Under the pieces are notes generated by a model. The model did not search any database and had not been told where the DNA came from. It saw nothing but the letters and a program-made list of their open reading frames with translations. Of a stretch of 11,685 bases of DNA, positions 8,383 through 11,685 are shown in pieces. The translations under genes and the position numbers were made by a program. Origin of the DNA: CAZXDS01 sp964639525 (GTDB taxonomy: Bacteria > Bacteroidota > Ignavibacteria > Ignavibacteriales > Melioribacteraceae); contig CAZXDS010000108.1 in the NCBI GenBank assembly GCA_964639525.1, positions 1 through 11,685 on the forward strand. Direction: 5' to 3'. Numbering within the stretch: the first letter of the stretch is position 1; each line of letters begins with the position of its first letter.

Positions 8383-8449
8383 ATGCTGATGAATATCAGC
8401 ATCCCGAACAATATTTGGGATTCTTCTCCGGTAGCTGCCGGAGAAGAAT
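8383..8449. repeat. Three back-to-back hairpins, probable dispersed intergenic repeat
   Basis: Three hairpins are packed without spacers. The first is 8383-8402: 8-bp stem atgctgat/atcagcat with loop gaat. The second is 8401-8421: atccc/gggat, extendable to 8 bp with one G-T pair, 5-nt loop. The third is 8420-8449: 12-bp perfect stem beginning attcttctccgg with a 6-nt loop. The layout (a CATTCT...AGAATC hairpin followed by a GATGCTGA...TCAGCAT hairpin) matches a style of short dispersed repeat I recall from many Bacteroidota-like genomes. It fills part of the 221-bp gap between prpD and citDE. Neither strand shows a T-run after a stem, so I do not call it an intrinsic terminator, though it could stabilise or process the transcript. 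The rest of the gap shows nothing recognisable. Confidence 0.7.
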
Positions 8450-8524
8450 GACCAGTGTCTTTATAATCAACCTCTTAACAATTACTTTGCTGCGATGGAT
8501 TTTTTTTTCGCTTTACTGCAAAAG

Positions 8525-9961
8525 CTAATCAACAGTCAATTTACTCATAAAATCGCGAGTACACATTGATTCACAATTAAGAATCATTTTTTTAATATCA
8601 GCCTGTTTTTCATCAGTTAACAAACCTTCGGCAAGACCGCTGAATTTTGCGTCTATATCTTCAATAGTCATAGGTTCACGCGGGTCGCCTTTGGGATACT
8701 CTAAATATTCGGAATAATTGTTTCCGTCTATTGTTGAAATAACAACTTTTGAAGGTTGTTTTTCCGGAAACATTTTGTCGAACTCATCCGATGCTTCACC
8801 TTTAATTTTGTTTATCACTTCCCAAATTCGCGGGTCTTTTAGTTTTTCATCCGAGAAAGTTGCAGTTGTAATTTTCTTATCAACCACAGCTGCAGCAACG
8901 CAGTAGGGAAGTGAGTGATCGGCAGTTTCCCTTGATTCCGGCTTGTATTTATGCGGGTCAAATAGAATATCAACAGCTCGTGCAATTGCAGTAATTTTTA
9001 TTTCCTTAATTTGGTCGTAACTAATATTATTTTTTATCACTGCTTTTAACACGGCGGTAATGTGTGTGTGTGTAAGTGCTTCTGTGGGAAATGCTTTCAT
9101 TCCACATTCCATTATTTTGTAACTTTCCCCAAGTCCGTCGATTAGTTTTCCCACGTTCCAAGTCCATTCCGCCAGTGCTTCCCGCCCTTTCATTTTTACC
9201 GGTTCCGGTTTTAGCTCAGCGGCATTCCAGCCCAAAAACGTATCCATAAAACCTTCCTTGCCTTCAAAGACAGCCTCCGTTCCTGTGTAACCTTTTTGTG
9301 CCATTAACGCTGCAAAAATTCCCGACTGAACAGCCATTGGATCAACGGTGTTTTTCATCATGGTTAGTTTACCTGCAGTCGGGGCACCGATTGTATGATT
9401 ATGGACGCCGTTAATTCCAATAGCGTTAACCATTTCATCAACGGACAAACCGAGTAATTTACCGGCAACAACCGGTGAAACAAATTGTGTAAGTGCCGCA
9501 TGATGCCATTTACGTTCGCGTATTCCGGGTACTGCAAATTCGCAAAGCCGCTGTTCAAATTCGTAAGCAAGTACAATTGCCGTAAGAGTTTCTTCCATTG
9601 ATGCACCGACGAGTTCAGCCGTATTAAGTGCTGCAGGAATCAAATCGGACGGATGCGAAGGATCTTCTTTCCAGTAAATATCGTTGTAATCCAAAGCTCT
9701 AATCATCAGTGAATTAACAAGTACGGCATTTACAGCTGGTATCCTACCGCCGAAACCAATTAACGTTGCCTGTTTTGCTCCGCCAATTTCCGTATAAATA
9801 TCATGAATTATATTTACATCATTTGTTTTGTAGCCGCCGAATGCACAAGCAATTGAGTCGTAAAGAAAGCGTTTTGCAGTTTCAATCACTTCATTCGGTA
9901 AATCTTCAAATTTTAAGTTGACTGCAAATTCCGAGATAATTCGGGATATGGATTTTGACAT
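8525..9961 (-). CDS. MmgE/PrpD family protein (2-methylcitrate dehydratase-like)
   Basis: This is a full-length member of the MmgE/PrpD superfamily, which includes 2-methylcitrate dehydratase, cis-aconitate decarboxylase and some epimerases. The N-terminal helical domain carries the family signature DYNDIYWKEDPSHPSD (91-106) with the conserved Asp and His (D91/D94, H103). Further family blocks are KNTVDPMAVQSGIFAALMA (203-221), the YTGTEAVFEGKEGF segment (225-238), and MKAFPTEALTHTH (288-300) with its Lys and His. The alpha/beta lid domain occupies roughly 265-405, ending near the ADHSLPYCVAAAV segment. There is no signal peptide, so it is cytoplasmic. A GAGG lies 4-5 nt before the ATG, one of the better ribosome sites here. 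It is the first gene of the minus-strand block and is followed after 221 bp by citDE. The association with citrate lyase genes suggests a dehydratase or hydratase for citrate-like or methylcitrate-like acids. The exact substrate cannot be read from sequence, so I assign no gene symbol. Confidence 0.9.
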   Translation of the reverse strand: MSKSISRIISEFAVNLKFEDLPNEVIETAKRFLYDSIACAFGGYKTNDVNIIHDIYTEIGGAKQATLIGFGGRIPAVNAVLVNSLMIRALDYNDIYWKEDPSHPSDLIPAALNTAELVGASMEETLTAIVLAYEFEQRLCEFAVPGIRERKWHHAALTQFVSPVVAGKLLGLSVDEMVNAIGINGVHNHTIGAPTAGKLTMMKNTVDPMAVQSGIFAALMAQKGYTGTEAVFEGKEGFMDTFLGWNAAELKPEPVKMKGREALAEWTWNVGKLIDGLGESYKIMECGMKAFPTEALTHTHITAVLKAVIKNNISYDQIKEIKITAIARAVDILFDPHKYKPESRETADHSLPYCVAAAVVDKKITTATFSDEKLKDPRIWEVINKIKGEASDEFDKMFPEKQPSKVVISTIDGNNYSEYLEYPKGDPREPMTIEDIDAKFSGLAEGLLTDEKQADIKKMILNCESMCTRDFMSKLTVD

Positions 9962-9991
9962 ATTTCCTCTTTGTAAGTGTAGAATATTAAG

Positions 9992-10011
9992 ATAAATAAT
10001 TGATTATTTAT
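9992..10011. promoter_or_regulatory. AT-rich palindrome upstream of the prpD-like gene
   Basis: Arms ataaataat (9992-10000) and attatttat (10003-10011) are perfect reverse complements around a 2-nt centre. It ends 31 nt before the start codon of the prpD-like gene, where a dimeric regulator could sit over the core promoter. The arms are pure A/T, so chance is a real alternative. Confidence 0.3.
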
Positions 10012-10031
10012 TAATTTTCCCGCAATATTTA

Positions 10032-10056
10032 TTATGATTTTAGTGTAAAATCATAA
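10032..10056. promoter_or_regulatory. 11-bp perfect inverted repeat, candidate operator of the prpD-cit block
   Basis: The arm ttatgatttta (10032-10042) is perfectly complementary to taaaatcataa (10046-10056) across a 3-nt spacer gtg. It lies 71-95 nt upstream of the prpD-like start. A 25-nt symmetrical site of this shape is typical of a dimeric transcription-factor operator, but I cannot name a regulator. No intrinsic terminator T-run follows it on either strand. Confidence 0.4.
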
Positions 10057-10200
10057 CTTGATTTTTACAAAACTGAATAAATAAACAGATAAATTCATTA
10101 AGTAAAAATATGCAATTTACTAATGATTTTAAAAATTATTTAATCAGCAGTTGTAAAATAATGTTCTTAATTTCGGTACAACTATATTTATAATTTTGAA

Positions 10201-10541
10201 ATTATCGGTTTGGCAAAACGTCTTGAAGAAGTTTTTTTACCCGAACATTTCGATGCACAATCAATTCCAAAAACTTCTTCAAGTTTAAACTTTTGCAGCA
10301 TGTTAGAGACGAGGCTCACCGCTTTGCAATTACATTCCACCGTCAGCGTCGGAGTAAACGCACAATTACATCCGAACTATTAGAAATTAAAGGAATTGGA
10401 CAGAGCACTGCCGAACAATTACTGAAAAAATTCAAGAGCGTAAAATCAATAAAAGATTTACCACATGAACAAATTGCAAATGTAATTGGTAAATCGAAAG
10501 CAGCATTGGTAGTTGAGCATTTCAGCAAAAGAAAGTCCTAA
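10201..10541 (+). pseudogene. uvrC: uvrC 3' remnant, 5'-truncated and frameshifted
   Basis: UvrC is the dual-incision subunit of the UvrABC nucleotide-excision-repair nuclease. Only the last ~110 residues survive. Frame 1 reads IIGLAKRLEEVFLP (10201-10242). The next frame continues as HVRDEAHRFAITFHRQ from 10299, then the C-terminal helix-hairpin-helix pair (LLEIKGIGQSTAEQLLKKF and LPHEQIANVIGKSKA). One base is missing at about 10284-10289, where an intact gene would read Leu-Lys-Leu-Leu; a four-A run reduced to three explains it. Upstream of 10201 nothing resembles the rest of UvrC, and an in-frame stop stands at 10168-10170. The GIY-YIG nuclease, UvrB-binding and catalytic core are therefore absent. 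An intact copy must exist elsewhere if the organism has NER. The downstream open frame (from a TTG at 10293) could be mis-annotated as a small helix-hairpin-helix protein. Confidence 0.85.
10222..10283. repeat. 15-bp perfect inverted repeat inside the uvrC remnant
   Basis: cttgaagaagttttt (10222-10236) is the exact reverse complement of aaaaacttcttcaag (10269-10283), with 32 nt between the arms. The right arm ends a few bases before the frameshift. The arms encode LEEVF and KTSSS of UvrC, so coding constraint alone does not explain the symmetry. Confidence 0.55.
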
Positions 10542-10659
10542 TAATCGTTTGATTAAAAAATATAAATTTGAAAAAACTAACTTGAATCAATATAACTATA
10601 TTTTAATTTTTTCGGGATAATTAAAATTCATATTACTCTGAAACTTTAATAACGCAATC

Positions 10660-10746
10660 GGATAGGTGTATGGGTGGTTTAATTGGCACGCCTGGAAAGC
10701 ATGTGTACGGACAACCGTACCGAGGGTGCGAATCCCTCCCTTGCCG
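10660..10746 (+). tRNA. tRNA-Ser (GGA)-like gene, probably degenerate
   Basis: Length, the loop CTGGAAA with anticodon GGA at 10694-10696, and a long variable arm (stem gtacgg/ccgtac, loop acaa) identify a serine tRNA. The T stem gaggg/ccctc (10722-10726, 10734-10738) is perfect and the D-loop GTGGTTTAA is retained. Several parts are damaged. The acceptor stem pairs at only 5 of 7 positions (third and fourth pairs mismatched). The D stem has lost its C-C/G-G pairs. The anticodon stem has a C-A mismatch in its middle pair. The T-loop reads TGCGAAT instead of TTCGAAT. No CCA is encoded; the 3' end reads CAA after the discriminator G. I judge it a decaying copy, though a covariance model may still score it as a tRNA. 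Confidence 0.6.
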
Positions 10747-10877
10747 CAAAAGTTATACAATTTCTATTTTTCAATATCCTTTTTAAAAATTTTTTCAAAA
10801 ATATGTCTTCTATCAATTTACATAACCCATTAATTTATCAATATAATTGATTTCTAATAAAATAACTATTCGATATT

Positions 10878-11552
10878 TTATAGTTTATGACAAGTTAAAC
10901 ACAAGGCACTGTTCACATTTGGAATTTTTAATGCTCTTGTAATTGCTGTTTTCTCACCATTGAAATGATTATTTGAATTAAATCTACCTTCTCCCATTGT
11001 ATGTATATTATGACAAGACGTACAAACTATTTTACCATCTTCGAGAAGATCTTCCGCAATTGTTCCGCCAAGTCCTGATGGTTCCGTTGAAGGATCTGCA
11101 AGATTTTTATTCTTTAGCGCTAAGTAACTATTGTAAATTATTGACACCGGATGATTTTTATGCGATGTATATGAAAATTTCCCCGTCCCCATAAACTGCT
11201 TCGCCTTTGAATATACGTTCTTATCTTCCGATGCAATTATTCCGTCGTGGCAGCCCAAGCATAATTTTGTTTTACCTGTCGGAAATCCGCCCTTTTCATG
11301 CTCTGAAGTATTACTACTCGTATATGTTTCAAATTCAGTTGTCTTAACTTCGTCTGCCCAAAGTGGTTCGGAAATATTTAACTCCGATGCAACACCCGGC
11401 GTATGGCAGGTCATACAATAAGTAATTCCATTTATATCCAATCCGTTATAATTTTTATTTTTTAATTCCGCGTTTGAATATGAATTTGGCAAAATAATGA
11501 AAAGACAATAGAAAATAGGAAATAATAAGGTTTTCTTCCTTGAGGTTCCCAT
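10878..11552 (-). CDS. Exported tetraheme c-type cytochrome (CXXCH repeat type)
   Basis: A 224-residue precursor has an N-terminal basic stretch and hydrophobic segment (about 8-22), then PNSYSNA, a plausible Sec signal cleaved near residue 28. Four heme-binding motifs follow: CMTCH 46-50, CLGCH 98-102, CTSCH 177-181 and CLTCH 218-222, the last almost at the C-terminus. Histidines in SHKNHPVS (130-137) are likely distal heme ligands, a pattern typical of periplasmic doubled-CXXCH cytochromes. It should carry electrons in the periplasm or on the cell surface; partner and substrate are unknown. A GGAGG lies about 8 nt before the ATG, within a small hairpin. A paralogous cytochrome lies immediately upstream on the same strand, ending about 64 bp away, so they are probably one operon. 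It faces away from the decayed uvrC/tRNA stretch. Confidence 0.9.
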   Translation of the reverse strand: MGTSRKKTLLFPIFYCLFIILPNSYSNAELKNKNYNGLDINGITYCMTCHTPGVASELNISEPLWADEVKTTEFETYTSSNTSEHEKGGFPTGKTKLCLGCHDGIIASEDKNVYSKAKQFMGTGKFSYTSHKNHPVSIIYNSYLALKNKNLADPSTEPSGLGGTIAEDLLEDGKIVCTSCHNIHTMGEGRFNSNNHFNGEKTAITRALKIPNVNSALCLTCHKL

Positions 11553-11554
11553 AT

Positions 11555-11574
11555 AAAAAGCCTCCCTGCTTTTT
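11555..11574 (-). promoter_or_regulatory. Hairpin enclosing the ribosome-binding site of the tetraheme cytochrome gene
   Basis: On the minus strand a 7-bp stem (aaaaagc/gcttttt) encloses the loop agggag, so most of the Shine-Dalgarno lies in the loop and its final G pairs in the stem. It sits 3 nt upstream of the start codon, between the two tandem cytochrome genes. It could tune translation or attenuate read-through. The stem is mostly A-T, so its stability is weak. Confidence 0.3.
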
Positions 11575-11616
11575 TAACTGATTATCGAAAAAAAAGAGAA
11601 AAACTTTAATGGAAAT

Positions 11617-11685
11617 TTACTTTTTATGACATGTTAAACACAAAGCGCTATTTGCATTCGATTTCCAAATCGAAAGGGACGGTTT
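11617..11685 (-). CDS. Second multiheme cytochrome, 3' end only (cut by window edge)
   Basis: Only the last 22 codons and the TAA stop (11617-11619) are present. They end NSALCLTCHKK, against NSALCLTCHKL at the end of the neighbouring tetraheme cytochrome. The terminal CXXCH heme site and the shared ending mark it as a tandem paralog. Its start and total heme count lie beyond the window. The stop is 64 nt upstream of the neighbour's start codon, consistent with co-transcription in the order partial gene then 224-residue gene. Confidence 0.75.
   Translation of the reverse strand, partial: KPSLSIWKSNANSALCLTCHKK

Noticed and set aside
8383..8449. Reading the hairpin array as a CRISPR or as a rho-independent terminator.
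   Set aside because: The three stems differ in sequence and have no spacers, and no T-run follows any stem on either strand.
8482..8523. Out-of-frame codons just after the prpD-like stop on the minus strand read FCSKAKKKSIAAK then TAA, like a Lys/Ala-rich protein tail.
   Set aside because: The PrpD-like protein is already full length (478 residues), and reaching this frame would need a frameshift. Low-complexity Lys runs arise easily from the 9-base homopolymer at 8500-8508.
10293..10541. Small free-standing helix-hairpin-helix protein starting at a TTG.
   Set aside because: The frame is the C-terminus of UvrC, with the matching upstream part in the other frame; better explained as a pseudogene.

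Overview
The window is AT-rich and reads like a genome from the Bacteroidota/Chlorobiota/Ignavibacteriota side of the tree. Three things point there: weak or absent Shine-Dalgarno sequences on several genes, a free-standing four-helix-bundle (23S rRNA IVP-type) protein, and a mixture of CitF/CitE-type fermentation genes with multiheme cytochromes. An Ignavibacteria-like anaerobe is my best guess, inferred from gene content and style rather than from a phylogenetic marker.

Layout. From 104 to 3735 on the plus strand, a membrane-anchored HExxH metallopeptidase with a TPR tail overlaps by 4 nt a CCA-adding enzyme/poly(A) polymerase-family gene. A convergent minus-strand block runs from 9961 down to 3838. 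In transcription order it holds a MmgE/PrpD-family protein, a fused CitD-CitE protein, a four-helix-bundle protein, the citrate lyase alpha subunit CitF, a small two-helix membrane protein and a patatin-like phospholipase. The last two overlap by 4 nt. A compact array of three hairpins (8383-8449) separates prpD from citDE, and a 13-nt inverted repeat brackets the four-helix-bundle gene.

The stretch from about 9962 to 10877 looks like decaying DNA. It has two palindromes upstream of prpD, a 5'-truncated and frameshifted uvrC 3' remnant, and a tRNA-Ser(GGA)-like sequence with broken stems. The right edge carries two tandem minus-strand multiheme c-type cytochromes with nearly identical C-termini; the upstream one is cut by the window end.

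How the genes fit together. CitF and CitD-CitE supply the transferase, carrier and lyase functions of a citrate lyase-type complex, which splits a 3-hydroxy acid into acetate (or another acyl unit) plus a keto acid. PrpD-family proteins dehydrate/hydrate or otherwise process related tri- and dicarboxylates. The cluster is therefore a plausible module for citrate, 2-methylcitrate or citramalate/itaconate-type acids. No citC, citX or citG lies in the window, so how the carrier would be activated is unknown. The cassette and the odd carrier domain are the most interesting part of the window.
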